Of a stretch of 64,000 nucleotides of DNA, positions 1 to 9,340 are shown piece by piece. The DNA lies in the NCBI RefSeq assembly GCF_001428565.1, contig NZ_LMIA01000007.1, forward strand, positions 248,001 to 312,000. Reading direction: 5' to 3'. Within the stretch, counting starts at the first letter, position 1. Every line of letters starts with the position of its first letter. Both the position numbers and the translations under genes were made by a program. The notes under the pieces are model-generated. The model did not search any database. It was not told the origin of the DNA and saw only the letters and a list, made by a program, of their open reading frames with translations. This stretch comes from Nocardioides sp. Root190. GTDB taxonomy: Bacteria > Actinomycetota > Actinomycetes > Propionibacteriales > Nocardioidaceae.

Positions 1-68
1 GCGAGTCGGGTGCGGTTGCCTTGACGGTAGGTGCGAGGACGCTGCGGCGACGTTGCCGTCTCGCCCTG

Positions 69-116
69 TACGACGAAAGGCCGGTCCCGCCGCAGCGGTC
101 CCGGCCCTCCGTCGTA
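69..116. terminator. Hairpin, likely terminator of a gene left of the window
   Basis: TACGACG (69-75) and GGCCGG (79-84) pair with CCGGCC (101-106) and CGTCGTA (110-116). The two stem segments are separated by a symmetrical three-base internal loop. No coding region is recognisable between 1 and 335, so the hairpin most likely ends transcription of a gene beyond the left edge, opposite the converging pntB. There is no T-run after the stem. Confidence 0.4.
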
Positions 117-120
117 TGAC

Positions 121-245
121 GTTCCTCGCTCAGCCCAGGGCTCCGGTTGAGCTCGTTCCTCGCTCAGCCCAGGGCTCCGGTTGAGCTCGTTCCTCGCTCA
201 GCCCAGGGCTCCGGTTGAGCTCGTTCCTCGCTCAGCCCAGGGCTC
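121..245. repeat. 34-bp tandem repeat array matching the pntB 3' end
   Basis: Three complete 34-bp units start at 121, 155 and 189, followed by a 23-base partial unit at 223-245. The unit core (CGCTCAGCCCAGGGCTC) is the same sequence that encodes the last codons and stop of pntB at 327-349. The array therefore looks like repeated copies of the pntB end. The units abut directly without spacers, so this is not a CRISPR. It probably arose by slippage or unequal exchange. Confidence 0.85.
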
Positions 246-248
246 GTA

Positions 249-320
249 GGTTTCGAGACGGCCGTCGCGGCTTCGTACCTCAGCCGCGGGCCTCCTCAAC
301 CTCCTCGCTGGTCCTGGCCT
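249..320. repeat. Degenerate GAGACGGCC-type dispersed repeat
   Basis: TTTCGAGACGGCCGTCGCGG followed by a CCGCGGGCCTCCTC segment resembles the cleaner repeat units at 28986-29055 in this window (GAGACGGCCGCGGG and GGCCTCCTCGACC). It lies immediately downstream of the pntB stop, in non-coding sequence. No other function is visible in bases 1-335. Confidence 0.5.
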
Positions 321-335
321 GAGCTCGTTCCTCGC

Positions 336-1754
336 TCAGCCCAGGGCTCGGACGATGTCCTCGACGCGGTCCTTCGCGTCGCCGAACAGCATCTGGCTGT
401 TCTCCCGGAAGAACAGCGGGTTCTGGACACCGGCGTAGCCGGCCGCCATGGAGCGCTTGAACACGATGACGTCCTTGGCGTTCCAGACCTCGAGCACCGG
501 CATGCCGGCGATCGGGGAGCTGGGGTCATCGTTGGCGGCGGGGTTGACGGTGTCGTTGGCGCCGATGACCAGGACGACGTCGGTGGAGGCGAAGTCGTCG
601 TTGATCTCGTCCATCTCGAGCACGATGTCGTAGGGCAGCTTGGCCTCGGCGAGCAGGACGTTCATGTGGCCCGGGAGGCGACCCGCGACGGGGTGGATGC
701 CGAAGCGGACCTCGACACCCTTGGCGCGCAGCTTCGCGGTGAGGTCGGCGACGGGGTACTGCGCCTGCGCGACGGCCATGCCGTAGCCCGGCGTGATGAT
801 GACCGAGGACGCGCCCGCGAGGAGCTCGGCCACGGCGTCGGCCTGGATCTCGCGGTGCTCGCCGTAGTCCTTGTCCTCGCCGGCAGGGGCAGCGATGCCG
901 AACCCGCCCGCGATGACGGAGATGAACGAACGGTTCATCGCCTTGCACATGATGTAGGACAGGTAGGCACCCGAGGAACCGACGAGCGCACCGGTGACGA
1001 TGAGCAGGTCGTTGCCGAGCAGGAAGCCCGAGGCGGCCGCGGCCCAACCGGAGTAGCTGTTGAGCATCGACACCACGACCGGCATGTCGCCGCCACCGAT
1101 GGAGGCGACGAGGTGCCAACCGAGCGCGAGCGCCAGCAGGGTCAGGATCGCGAGGACGATGTCCTGGCCGGTGCCGGGGTCGACCGCGACGTACACGACG
1201 GTGAGGATCACGAACAGCACCAGCGAACCGACGTTGATGAGGTTCTTGCCCGGCAGCATCAGCGGGGAGGAGCTGATCTTCGCGGACAGCTTGAGGTTGG
1301 CAACGATCGAGCCGGTGAAGGTGACCGCACCGATGAAGATGCCGATCGAGACCTCGGCCTCGTGGATGTTGTTGAGGCTGTCGAGCGAGTAGTGCGAGCC
1401 CGCGAGGTGACCGTTGACGCCGATCAGGACGGCGGCCAGACCCACGAACGAGTGCAGCAGCGCGATGAGCTCGGGCATCCCGGTCATCTCGACGATCCGG
1501 GCGCGCCACAGGCCGATCGCCGCTCCGGCGAAGACGGCGAGGAGCAGCAGGGCGATGATCATGCTGCGGTCCTCGACGTACTCACTGACGTCGACGGTCT
1601 GGGCGATGGTCGCGACGAGGGCCACGCCCATGCCGACCATGCCGTAGGTCAGGCCGCTCTTGGCCGACTCGTGCCGGGACAGTCCGGCCAGCGACAGGAT
1701 GAACAGCAGCGCGGCGACGATGTACGCCGCACCGGTGATGGAGATGATGTCCAT
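336..1754 (-). CDS. pntB: NAD(P)(+) transhydrogenase, beta subunit
   Basis: 472 residues, close to the 462 of E. coli PntB. The N-terminal half is a run of hydrophobic helices (about residues 1-270) forming the proton channel. The C-terminal domain III binds NADP(H) and shows [16 protein letters not shown] and the loop [15 protein letters not shown]. With PntA it couples proton entry to hydride transfer from NADH to NADP+, making NADPH in the cytoplasm. The start lies three bases after the pntA stop, so the two are co-transcribed and probably translationally coupled. The 3' end carries the sequence amplified in the tandem array just downstream. Confidence 0.96.
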   Translation of the reverse strand: MDIISITGAAYIVAALLFILSLAGLSRHESAKSGLTYGMVGMGVALVATIAQTVDVSEYVEDRSMIIALLLLAVFAGAAIGLWRARIVEMTGMPELIALLHSFVGLAAVLIGVNGHLAGSHYSLDSLNNIHEAEVSIGIFIGAVTFTGSIVANLKLSAKISSSPLMLPGKNLINVGSLVLFVILTVVYVAVDPGTGQDIVLAILTLLALALGWHLVASIGGGDMPVVVSMLNSYSGWAAAASGFLLGNDLLIVTGALVGSSGAYLSYIMCKAMNRSFISVIAGGFGIAAPAGEDKDYGEHREIQADAVAELLAGASSVIITPGYGMAVAQAQYPVADLTAKLRAKGVEVRFGIHPVAGRLPGHMNVLLAEAKLPYDIVLEMDEINDDFASTDVVLVIGANDTVNPAANDDPSSPIAGMPVLEVWNAKDVIVFKRSMAAGYAGVQNPLFFRENSQMLFGDAKDRVEDIVRALG

Positions 1755-1757
1755 GGC

Positions 1758-3293
1758 TCAGGCTCCCTTGCTGAACATGGCGAGCATGCGCCGGGTGACC
1801 GCGAAGCCACCGAAGATGTTGATGGACGCGAGCAGGATCGCCGCCGCGGACAGGCCGACGATGAGCTTGTCGTCGCTGGCGACCTGGACCAGTGCACCCA
1901 CGACCACCACTCCGGAGATCGCGTTCGTCACCGACATCAGCGGCGTGTGCAGCGCGTGCGCGACCTTGCCGATGACGTAGTAGCCGATCACGATCGACAG
2001 CATCAGGACCGTGAAGTGACGGCGCAGGTCGTCGGTCGGGGCGAGGGCGTTGACCAGCCAGAACAGGCCGATCGCGCCGAGCACGAGGCCGACCTTCGTT
2101 CCGGCGGTCATCGGGGCCTTCGGCTCCGCGACGGGGGCAGCAGCCGGCGCAGCCGCGGCGGGAGCGGCCGAGACCTGCACGGCGGGCGGCGGCCAGGTCG
2201 ACTCCCCGTCCTTGACGACGGTGATGCCGCGCTGGACGACGTCGTCGAAGTCCAGGGCGAGGTTGCCGTCCTTCTCGGGGGTCAGCAGCTTGAGCAGGTT
2301 GACGATGTTGGTGCCGTAGAGCTGCGACGTCTGGGCCGCGAGGCGGCCGGCGAGGTCGGTGTAGCCGAGGATCGTGACACCGTTGTCGGTCACGATCCTC
2401 TCGTCGGTGACGGTGCCGGCGGCGTTGCCGCCGTTGGCCGCTGCCATGTCGACGATGACCGAGCCGTTCGCCATGCCCGCGACGGTCTCGGCGGACAGCA
2501 GCTTCGGTGCCGGGCGTCCGGGGATCAGCGCGGTGGTGATGACGATGTCGGCGGCACGCGCCTCCTCGTCGTACATCGCGGCGGTCGCGGCGACCTGGGC
2601 CTCGGACATCTCCTTGGCGTAGCCGTCGGAGGAGACCTCCTGCTCCATCTCGACGTGCACGAACTGGGCGCCCATCGACTCGACCTGCTCGGCGACCTCG
2701 GGGCGTACGTCGAAGGCGCGCACGACCGCACCCATCGCGGACGCCGCACCGATCGCGGCGAGGCCGGCGACACCGGCACCCACGACGAACACTCGTGCCG
2801 GGGGGATCTTGCCGGCCGCGGTCACCTGCCCGGTGAACATGCGGCCGAACTCGTGCGCCGACTCGACCACGGCGCGGTAGCCCGCGACGTTGGCCATCGA
2901 GGACAGCACGTCCATCGACTGGGCGCGCGAGATCCGCGGCACCGCGTCCATGGCGAGCGCCGTGACACCGGCGCCCTCGAGCTTCTCGAGCAGCTCGGGG
3001 CTGCGCCCGGGAGCCATCATGGAGATGATCGTGGCGCCCTGGCGGAGCCGGCCGATCTCCTCCTCGGAGGGGGCGTTGACCTTGACGACGACGTCAGCGG
3101 CCCACACCTCCTCGCTCGACCCCACCCGGACCCCGGCATCGACGAACACCTGGTCCGGCTGGTCGGCGTGGACGCCGGCACCGGACTCGACGATGACGTC
3201 GTAGCCGAGATTGGTCAGTTGGGATACCGTCTTGGCGGTCGCCGCAACGAGCGTTTCACCCGTTTTGGACTCGCGGGGGATACCGATGAGCAC
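1758..3293 (-). CDS. pntA: NAD(P)(+) transhydrogenase, alpha subunit
   Basis: 511 residues from a GTG start at 3293, preceded by GGAGG. This start gives the normal N-terminus LIGIPRESK; an ATG 18 codons upstream would add an atypical leader. Domain I binds NAD(H), with the Rossmann motif [11 protein letters not shown] near residue 170. A Pro/Ala-rich linker follows, then about four membrane helices at the C-terminus, so this is the undivided E. coli-like subunit rather than the split PntAA/PntAB form. First gene of the pntAB operon. A perfect GTGCCCA-GCG-TGGGCAC inverted repeat lies 26 bases upstream. Confidence 0.95.
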   Translation of the reverse strand: MLIGIPRESKTGETLVAATAKTVSQLTNLGYDVIVESGAGVHADQPDQVFVDAGVRVGSSEEVWAADVVVKVNAPSEEEIGRLRQGATIISMMAPGRSPELLEKLEGAGVTALAMDAVPRISRAQSMDVLSSMANVAGYRAVVESAHEFGRMFTGQVTAAGKIPPARVFVVGAGVAGLAAIGAASAMGAVVRAFDVRPEVAEQVESMGAQFVHVEMEQEVSSDGYAKEMSEAQVAATAAMYDEEARAADIVITTALIPGRPAPKLLSAETVAGMANGSVIVDMAAANGGNAAGTVTDERIVTDNGVTILGYTDLAGRLAAQTSQLYGTNIVNLLKLLTPEKDGNLALDFDDVVQRGITVVKDGESTWPPPAVQVSAAPAAAAPAAAPVAEPKAPMTAGTKVGLVLGAIGLFWLVNALAPTDDLRRHFTVLMLSIVIGYYVIGKVAHALHTPLMSVTNAISGVVVVGALVQVASDDKLIVGLSAAAILLASINIFGGFAVTRRMLAMFSKGA

Positions 3294-3318
3294 GGAGCCT
3301 CCAGCCGTTCGTGAACAA

Positions 3319-3335
3319 GTGCCCAGCGTGGGCAC
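3319..3335. promoter_or_regulatory. Inverted repeat upstream of pntA, possible operator
   Basis: GTGCCCA-GCG-TGGGCAC has perfect 7-bp arms and a 3-base spacer, in the leader between the likely promoter and the GTG start of pntA. It could be a repressor site or an mRNA hairpin. No regulator gene is adjacent. The rest of the 3294-3491 gap contains only a half-match (GATCGATCCAAT, 3424-3435) to the palindrome at 12507-12526. Confidence 0.35.
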
Positions 3336-3491
3336 AGCGCTGGTCAAACTACACAGACCTCACCGCTTCACGGCCTCGTCTTACGTGTGACCTACGTCTA
3401 CTGGGCGGGCGTAGCCCAAGATCGATCGATCCAATTCGGGCCGGGGTGGGGCCAGGGTGGGGCCGGGGTCGGCCTTGACTCGGGCTGGTGC

Positions 3492-4133
3492 TCAGCCCGC
3501 GATGCCGTACAGGCGGTCGCCCGCGTCGCCCAGGCCGGGGACGATGTAGCCCTGCTCGTTGAGCCGCTCGTCCATCGCAGCGGTCACGATCGTGACCGGG
3601 ATGGCGAGGTCGGAGAGCTCCTCGGCCAGCCGCGCGCAACCCTCCGGTGCGGCCAGCAGGCAGACGGCGGTGATGTGGTCGGCGCCCCGGTCGACGAGGA
3701 AGCGGATCGCCGCGGCGAGCGTGCCACCGGTCGCGAGCATCGGGTCCAGCACGTAGCACTGGCGCCCGGACAGGTCGTCGGGCAACCGCTCGGCGTACGT
3801 CGACGCCTCGAGGGTCTCCTCGTTGCGGACCATCCCCAGGAAGCCGACCTCGGCGGTCGGGAGCAGACGCATCATCCCGTCGAGCATGCCGAGCCCGGCG
3901 CGCAGGATCGGGACGACCAGCGGGCGGGGCGACGCGAGCCGGATCCCGGTGGTGGGCGCGACGGGGGTGACGATGTCGCAGGGCTCGACCCGGACGTCGC
4001 GGGTGGCCTCGTAGGCGAGGAGGGTGACCAGCTCGTCGGTGAGGGATCGGAACGTCGGGGAGTCGGTGTTCTCGTCCCTCAGCACGGTGAGCTTGTGGGC
4101 GACGAGCGGGTGGTCCACGACGAGCGTCTGCAT
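3492..4133 (-). CDS. upp: Uracil phosphoribosyltransferase
   Basis: 213 residues, the usual length for the family (about 208-210). It converts uracil and PRPP to UMP in pyrimidine salvage. The PRPP-binding loop is [11 protein letters not shown] (about residues 130-140). The conserved N-terminus [19 protein letters not shown] and the C-terminal uracil-binding [15 protein letters not shown] are intact. Transcribed alone, divergent from the tadA-associated gene, with about 50 bases between starts. Confidence 0.96.
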   Translation of the reverse strand: MQTLVVDHPLVAHKLTVLRDENTDSPTFRSLTDELVTLLAYEATRDVRVEPCDIVTPVAPTTGIRLASPRPLVVPILRAGLGMLDGMMRLLPTAEVGFLGMVRNEETLEASTYAERLPDDLSGRQCYVLDPMLATGGTLAAAIRFLVDRGADHITAVCLLAAPEGCARLAEELSDLAIPVTIVTAAMDERLNEQGYIVPGLGDAGDRLYGIAG

Positions 4134-4185
4134 GGGAGAACCTTATGCGCTGGCCCCACGGGGCAAGGCGTGTCACGCTTGCTGC

Positions 4186-4680
4186 ATGTCCGCGGTCAGC
4201 CCTGCCATCGAATCAGTCGACTTCGCTCTGGCCGCCTACCGCGAGGAGGGCGTCTGGCAGGTCGCGGAGCTCACCCCCGACCACGCGGTGGACGTCGAGA
4301 CGCTCGCCACGGCGCTGCGCCGTTTCCCCGGCGACGGCGGCGCGGTCGGCCTGGTCGCGGTGGAGGAGGACTTCTTCGTCGTGGTCCGGGTCTCGGGCCA
4401 GCAGACCAGGGTGATGCTGTCCGACGTGAGCGCGGCGACCGAGTGGGAGATCGCGGCCTCGGTCGTGGAGCACCTCGGTCTGCCCGGCGTGGAGGACGAG
4501 GACGACGCCGAGCCCGGCGGCGACCTGGAGCTGCTCAGCGACCTCGGCGTCGACGCGATGTCCCTCGCCGAGATCATGGACGACGACGAGTTGTACCCCG
4601 ACGAGATGCTGTCCGAGGTCGCGCGCGGACTGGGCTTCGGCGAGCTCTTCGACGACGTCGTCGGTCTCACCTCGGCGTGA
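4186..4680 (+). CDS. tRNA adenosine deaminase-associated protein
   Basis: 164 residues, acidic, with no membrane segment. The sequence (SPAIESVDFALAAYREEGVW at the start, LPGVEDEDDAEPGGDLELL in the middle) matches the actinobacterial family found directly upstream of tadA and named for that position. Its biochemical role is unknown. The start at 4186 was chosen because it gives the family N-terminus. Its stop overlaps the tadA GTG start by GTGA, so the pair is translationally coupled. Confidence 0.85.
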   Translation: MSAVSPAIESVDFALAAYREEGVWQVAELTPDHAVDVETLATALRRFPGDGGAVGLVAVEEDFFVVVRVSGQQTRVMLSDVSAATEWEIAASVVEHLGLPGVEDEDDAEPGGDLELLSDLGVDAMSLAEIMDDDELYPDEMLSEVARGLGFGELFDDVVGLTSA

Positions 4681-5141
4681 GCGGAGCGACCGACTGGCTC
4701 GGCCCGATGCGGGCCGCGCTGGACGAGGCGCGCGCTGCGTTGGGGACGGGCGACGTACCGATCGGCGCGGTGGTCCTCGATCCCGACGGCACCGTCATCG
4801 GTACGGGCCGCAACGTCCGCGAGCGTGACGGAGATCCGACAGGACATGCGGAGGTCGTCGCGCTGCGCGCCGCGGCCACGGCCCGCGGTGAGTGGCGCCT
4901 GGCCGGCTGCACCCTCGTCGTCACCCTCGAGCCGTGCACCATGTGCGCCGGCGCCGCGGTGCTGTCGCGCGTCGAGCGGGTCGTCTTCGGCGCCTGGGAC
5001 GAGAAGGCCGGTGCCGTCGGCTCGCTGTGGGACGTCGTCCGTGACCGTCGCCTCAACCACCGTCCCGAGGTCGTCGCCGGGATCCTGGCCGAGGAGTCCG
5101 CCGCCCTCCTCGACTCCTTCTTCACCTCCCAGCGGGGATAG
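4677..5141 (+). CDS. tadA: tRNA-specific adenosine deaminase (A34 to inosine)
   Basis: 154 residues. The zinc-deaminase motif is complete: HAEV with the catalytic Glu, and PCTMCAGA with the two zinc Cys. It edits A34 of tRNA-Arg(ACG) to inosine. The GTG start overlaps the upstream stop; an in-frame ATG at 4707 is possible but would remove part of helix 1. The stop codon lies inside the left arm of a 21-bp perfect inverted repeat that probably terminates the transcript. Confidence 0.92.
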   Translation: MSGATDWLGPMRAALDEARAALGTGDVPIGAVVLDPDGTVIGTGRNVRERDGDPTGHAEVVALRAAATARGEWRLAGCTLVVTLEPCTMCAGAAVLSRVERVVFGAWDEKAGAVGSLWDVVRDRRLNHRPEVVAGILAEESAALLDSFFTSQRG

Positions 5142-5198
5142 TCCCGGGTCAAAAGCACCCGCTCACCGGCGTGTCGCGGTGCTTTTGACCCGGGACTA
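5139..5198. terminator. 21-bp perfect inverted repeat between tadA and eda
   Basis: The arms at 5139-5159 and 5178-5198 are perfect complements over 21 bases (core CCCGGGTCAAAAGCACC), with an 18-base loop. The left arm begins with the tadA stop codon TAG. It lies between convergent genes, so a bidirectional terminator is the simplest role. The arms are longer than termination needs, and there is no T-run. A mobile palindromic unit is the alternative. Confidence 0.6.
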
Positions 5199-5286
5199 CC
5201 GCGCGCGGGGCCGATGAGTTGGGGCACCACTGGTGGAGCTGCTGGCCCTGCTCGGCCGTCGCGGCTGACGGCTGCCTGCTGAGGGA

Positions 5287-5928
5287 TCAGCGCAGCGCGG
5301 CGGCCTCCGCCGCCAGCTTGGTGACCCGCTCCCAGTCGCCGGCCGCGAGGGCATCGGCGGGCGTGAGCCACGAGCCGCCGACGCAGCCCACGTTGGGCAG
5401 GGCGAGGTAGCCGGGGGCGGACTGCGGCGTGATCCCGCCGGTCGGGCAGAAGCGGGCCTGGGGGAGCGGGCCGGCCACGGACCTGAGGTACGGCGCCCCG
5501 CCGGCCGCCTCCGCCGGGAAGAACTTCATCTCGGTCAACCCCGCCTCGAGCACCGCGAGCACCTCCGAGACCGTCGAGGTGCCGGCCAGGAAGGGCACAC
5601 CCGTCCCGGCCATCGCGGCGAGCAGGCTCGGGGTGGCGCCCGGGGAGACGAGGAACCGGGCACCTGCCTCGACGGCTGCCTCGGCCTGCGCCGGGGTGGT
5701 GATGGTGCCGGCGCCGAGCAGGATCTCCGGGACCTCCTCCGCGATGGCCCGCAACGCGTCGAGGGCGACCGGGGTGCGCAGCGTCAGCTCGATGGCGGGC
5801 AGGCCGCCGTCGACCAGTGCCCGGGCGACCGGGACGGCGGTGGTGAGGTCGTCGATGACGACGACGGGCATGACCGGGACCGCGTCGAGGACGCTGTCGA
5901 ACCGGGACGGGGACTCAGGTGTGGACAA
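5287..5928 (-). CDS. eda: KDPG aldolase (2-dehydro-3-deoxyphosphogluconate aldolase)
   Basis: 213 residues from a TTG start at 5928 that overlaps the edd stop; this length equals E. coli Eda. An internal ATG at 5871 would delete the first strand of the barrel. The catalytic Glu is in AIELTLRTP, the Schiff-base Lys in [15 protein letters not shown], and the phosphate loop is CPTGGI. It cleaves KDPG to pyruvate and glyceraldehyde-3-phosphate, the last step of the Entner-Doudoroff route. Last gene of zwf-edd-eda. Confidence 0.93.
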   Translation of the reverse strand: MSTPESPSRFDSVLDAVPVMPVVVIDDLTTAVPVARALVDGGLPAIELTLRTPVALDALRAIAEEVPEILLGAGTITTPAQAEAAVEAGARFLVSPGATPSLLAAMAGTGVPFLAGTSTVSEVLAVLEAGLTEMKFFPAEAAGGAPYLRSVAGPLPQARFCPTGGITPQSAPGYLALPNVGCVGGSWLTPADALAAGDWERVTKLAAEAAALR

Positions 5929-7777
5929 GGGAGGTCTCCGCGTCGGTCGGGGTGAGTACGGGGAAGATCGAGGCGCCCTCGTCGGCAGGACCGACGGTGG
6001 CGCGGAAGGCCGCGAAGAGCTCGCGTCCGGTGCCGGCGAAGTCCTGGCCCGAGGGGGCTGCGCCCGTCGGCGTACGGTGCGCCAGGTCGGCCTCGATCTC
6101 GAGTGTCCCGGCATCGGCGTCGAGGGTGATCAGGTCGCCGTCGCGGACGCGGGAGAGCGGTCCGCCGAGGGCGGCCTCCGGCGTGACGTGGATGGCGGCT
6201 GGGACCTTGCCGGAGGCACCGGACATCCGCCCGTCGGTGACGATCGCGACCTTCTGGCCGCGGTCCTGCAGGACGCCCAGTGCAGGGGTGAGCTTGTGGA
6301 GCTCGGGCATGCCGTTGGCCGCCGGGCCCTGGTAGCGGATGACCGCGACCAGGTCGATGCCGTCGAGCTCGCCGGCTGCGAAGGCGGCCAGGAAGTCGTG
6401 CTGGTCGTCGAAGACCCGGGCCGGTGCGGAGACGGTGCGGTGCTCCACGGCGACGGCCGAGGTCTTCACGACGCCGATGCCGAGCAGGCCCCGGACGACC
6501 TTGAGGCCGCCGTCGGTGGAGAACGGATCGGTCGCCGGCCGGAGCACGTCGAGGTCCAGGCTGCTCGGCGTGCCGGGACGCCAGGTCACGGCACCGTCCA
6601 CCAGCACGGGCTCCTCGGTGTAGCGGCGCAGGCCGTGCCCGAGGATCGTCTCGACGTCCTCGTGCAGCAGCCCGGAGTCCAGGAGCGTGCGGATCAGGAA
6701 CCCGATGCCACCGGCGGCGTGGAAATGGTTCACGTCGGCCGCGCCGTTGGGGTAGATCCGGGCGATCAGCGGGACGACGGCGGAGAGCTCCGCGAGGTCG
6801 TCCCAGGTGAGCAGGATGCCCGCGGCACGGGCGATCGCGACGAGGTGGAGGGTGTGGTTGGTGGAGCCGCCGCTGGCGAGCAGCGCCACGCACGCGTTGA
6901 GGATCGCCTTCTCGTCGACCATCTCGCCGAGGCCCGGCGCGTCGTCGTACTGCGTCGTGCGGCGTACGGCGACAGCAGCTGCCTCGCGGGTGAGGGCGTC
7001 GCGCAGCGGCGTCCCGGGGTTGACGAAGGACGAGCCCGGGAGGTGGAGGCCGAGCACCTCCATCAGCAGCTGGTTGGAGTTGGCGGTGCCGTAGAAGGTG
7101 CACGTGCCGCGCGAGTGGTACGACGCCGACTCGGCCTCGAGCAGCTCCTCGCGACCGACCTTGCCCTCGGCGAACAGCTGCCGGACCCGGGCCTTCTCCT
7201 TGTTCGGCAGGCCGGACTCCATCGGGCCGGCGGGCACCCAGACCGACGGCAGGTGACCGAAGGACAGGGCGCCGATCAGCAGGCCGGGCACGATCTTGTC
7301 GCAGACACCCAGCAGCAGGGCGCCGTCGAACATGTCGTGGGAGAGCGCGATTGCCGTCGACATCGCGATCACGTCGCGGCTGTAGAGCGAGAGCTGCATG
7401 CCGTCGCGGCCCTGCGTGACGCCGTCGCACATCGCGGGCACGCCGCCCGCGACCTGGGCGAGTCCGCCCGTGCGGATGACCGTGTCCTTGAGGACGGGCG
7501 GGTAGTCGACGTACGGCTGGTGCGCGGAGAGCATGTCGTTGTAGCTCGTCACGATCGCGATGTTGGGCTTCTGGCCGCGCGCGAGCTCGGCCTTCTCGCT
7601 GCCCTCGGAGGCGGCGAAGCCGTGCGCGAGGTTGGCGCACGCCAGGCGGCCGCGGGCGGGTCCACGCACCGCGGCCGCCCGGGTGCGCGTGAGGTACGCC
7701 GTGCGGGTGGCGGCGCTGCGCTCGGTGAGTCGACGGGTGACGTCGGCCAGCACCGGATGGAGTGGAGTGGTGGTCAT
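5915..7777 (-). CDS. edd: 6-phosphogluconate dehydratase
   Basis: 620 residues (family about 600). Dehydrates 6-phosphogluconate to KDPG using a [4Fe-4S] cluster. IlvD/Edd signatures include [36 protein letters not shown] with a cluster Cys, [11 protein letters not shown] with another, and [14 protein letters not shown]. The ATG at 7777 shares one base with the zwf TGA (TGATG), and its own stop overlaps the eda TTG, so the three genes form one tightly coupled operon. Confidence 0.95.
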   Translation of the reverse strand: MTTTPLHPVLADVTRRLTERSAATRTAYLTRTRAAAVRGPARGRLACANLAHGFAASEGSEKAELARGQKPNIAIVTSYNDMLSAHQPYVDYPPVLKDTVIRTGGLAQVAGGVPAMCDGVTQGRDGMQLSLYSRDVIAMSTAIALSHDMFDGALLLGVCDKIVPGLLIGALSFGHLPSVWVPAGPMESGLPNKEKARVRQLFAEGKVGREELLEAESASYHSRGTCTFYGTANSNQLLMEVLGLHLPGSSFVNPGTPLRDALTREAAAVAVRRTTQYDDAPGLGEMVDEKAILNACVALLASGGSTNHTLHLVAIARAAGILLTWDDLAELSAVVPLIARIYPNGAADVNHFHAAGGIGFLIRTLLDSGLLHEDVETILGHGLRRYTEEPVLVDGAVTWRPGTPSSLDLDVLRPATDPFSTDGGLKVVRGLLGIGVVKTSAVAVEHRTVSAPARVFDDQHDFLAAFAAGELDGIDLVAVIRYQGPAANGMPELHKLTPALGVLQDRGQKVAIVTDGRMSGASGKVPAAIHVTPEAALGGPLSRVRDGDLITLDADAGTLEIEADLAHRTPTGAAPSGQDFAGTGRELFAAFRATVGPADEGASIFPVLTPTDAETSLVHT

Positions 7778-9249
7778 CAGGCGTTCTCCTGCCAGGTGCG
7801 GCGATCCCTGGCCAGCAGCCTCGTCGCTGCGGCGGGCCCGTGGGTGCCGGGGTGGTAACGGACCGGTTCCATGCCGGTGTCGCGCCACCGCTCGAGGATG
7901 GGCTCGACCCAGGTCCAGGCGGCCTCGACCTCGTCGCGGCGCATGAACAGCGTCGGGATGCCGCGCATGACGTCCATCAGCAGGCGCTCGTAGGGGTCGG
8001 GGCTGCGCTCGTCGAACGCGTCGGCATAGCTGAGGTCGAGCGAGGCGGGGTGCAGCCGGATGCCACCGGGGCCGGGGTGCTTGGCGGTCAGGTGCAGCTG
8101 CATGCCCTCGTCGGGCTGCATCCGCACGGTCAGCCGGTTGGGGGTGGTGATGCCCTCGCTGTGCGGGAACATCGCGTGGGGCGGCTCCTTGAAGACGATC
8201 TCGATCGTCGACTCCTGGCGGGCCATCCGCTTGCCGGTGCGCAGGTAGAACGGCACGCCCGCCCACCGCCAGTTCTGCACCTCGGCGCGGAGCGCGACGT
8301 AGGTCTCGGTCGTGCTCGGGTGCCCGACCTCCTCGCCGTACGTCGTGTACTGGCCGCGCACGGTGTTGCGGTCGACGTCGACGCCGGTGAGCGGGGTCAG
8401 TGCGCGCAGGACCTTGAGCTTCTCGTCGCGGACGGGGTCACCGCCGACATAGGTCGGCGGTTCCATCGCGACGAGGCAGAGCATCTGGAGCAGGTGGTTC
8501 TGGATCATGTCGCGCATCGCGCCGGCCCGGTCGTAGTACTCCCCACGGCCGGCGACGCCGAGGGTCTCGGAGACGGTGATCTGGACGTGGTCGACCCAGC
8601 GGGAGTTCCAGATCGGCTCGAGGAAGATGTTCGCGAAGCGGGTGACGAGGAGGTTCTGCACGCTCTCCTTGCCGAGGTAGTGGTCGATCCGGAAGATCTG
8701 GCCCTCCTCGAACACCTGCCCGACCGCGTCGTTGACGACCCGCGAGGACGCGAGGTCGGACCCGATGGGCTTCTCGAGGACCACCCGGCTGTCGGCCGTG
8801 ACGAGGCCGAGCTCGTCGAGACGGTCGCAGATCGGTCCGAACAGGTCGGAGGCGACGGCGAGGTAGAAGATCCGGGTGGCGTCCTCGCCGCTCTCGCGGG
8901 TCTCGCCCCGTTGCTCCTTGAGCAACCCGTGCAGCAGGTCCCAGTCCTCGGGGGAGTGTGCGTCGAGCGAGACGTGGTGCAGGCGGCTGGTGAGCCGGTG
9001 GACCGCACCCGCCTCGAGGTGGTCCTCGGGGACGTGGTCGAAGAGCGCCTCGGTGACCAGGTGGCGGTAGCCCGCGTCGTCGAGGTCGTGCCGGGAGACG
9101 CCGATGATCCGGGTGTCCTGGTGCAGCTGACGCTGCCGCTCGCGCTGGTAGAGCCCGGGCAGGAGCTTGCGGAGGGCCAGGTCACCGGTGCCGCCGAAGA
9201 CGGTGAAGTCACAGGCCGGGAGGGCGAGGTCGGGCGGAGATGCGGTCAC
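7777..9249 (-). CDS. zwf: Glucose-6-phosphate 1-dehydrogenase
   Basis: 490 residues with a GTG start. Oxidises glucose-6-phosphate to 6-phosphogluconolactone, reducing NAD(P)+. N-terminal Rossmann motif [12 protein letters not shown], catalytic signature RIDHYLGKE (about residue 190), and normal length. First gene of zwf-edd-eda. A 6-phosphogluconolactonase gene is absent here, so lactone opening depends on a gene elsewhere or on spontaneous hydrolysis. The promoter lies in the 90-base gap shared with the divergent ROK gene. Confidence 0.95.
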   Translation of the reverse strand: MTASPPDLALPACDFTVFGGTGDLALRKLLPGLYQRERQRQLHQDTRIIGVSRHDLDDAGYRHLVTEALFDHVPEDHLEAGAVHRLTSRLHHVSLDAHSPEDWDLLHGLLKEQRGETRESGEDATRIFYLAVASDLFGPICDRLDELGLVTADSRVVLEKPIGSDLASSRVVNDAVGQVFEEGQIFRIDHYLGKESVQNLLVTRFANIFLEPIWNSRWVDHVQITVSETLGVAGRGEYYDRAGAMRDMIQNHLLQMLCLVAMEPPTYVGGDPVRDEKLKVLRALTPLTGVDVDRNTVRGQYTTYGEEVGHPSTTETYVALRAEVQNWRWAGVPFYLRTGKRMARQESTIEIVFKEPPHAMFPHSEGITTPNRLTVRMQPDEGMQLHLTAKHPGPGGIRLHPASLDLSYADAFDERSPDPYERLLMDVMRGIPTLFMRRDEVEAAWTWVEPILERWRDTGMEPVRYHPGTHGPAAATRLLARDRRTWQENA

Positions 9250-9303
9250 GTTCCCCGAGGATAGTGCGGAATGATGCTCACCGGAAGCACTACTTAGGTC
9301 TTT

Positions 9304-9340
9304 TTGAGATCGAAGTCGAAGGAGTTATGATCCCCGACCA
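9304..9340 (+). promoter_or_regulatory. Sigma-70-like promoter for a leaderless ROK transcript
   Basis: TTGAGA (9304-9309), a 16-base spacer and TATGAT (9326-9331) form a near-consensus promoter on the plus strand. Initiation 7-9 bases downstream would fall at or just before the ATG at 9340, so the ROK regulator mRNA is probably leaderless. The GGAG at 9321-9324 would lie inside the promoter and is too far from the ATG to act as a ribosome-binding site. Confidence 0.6.

Noticed and set aside
121..245. CRISPR-like array at the left end
   Set aside because: Units are directly adjacent with no variable spacers, and no cas genes are present.
666..3314. An 882-codon plus-strand frame opposite pntAB
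   Set aside because: Antisense shadow of two clearly conserved transhydrogenase subunits.
3387..4676. Long N-terminal extension of tadA through the upp region
   Set aside because: The extension is antisense to upp and low-complexity; the deaminase family starts at the GTG at 4677.
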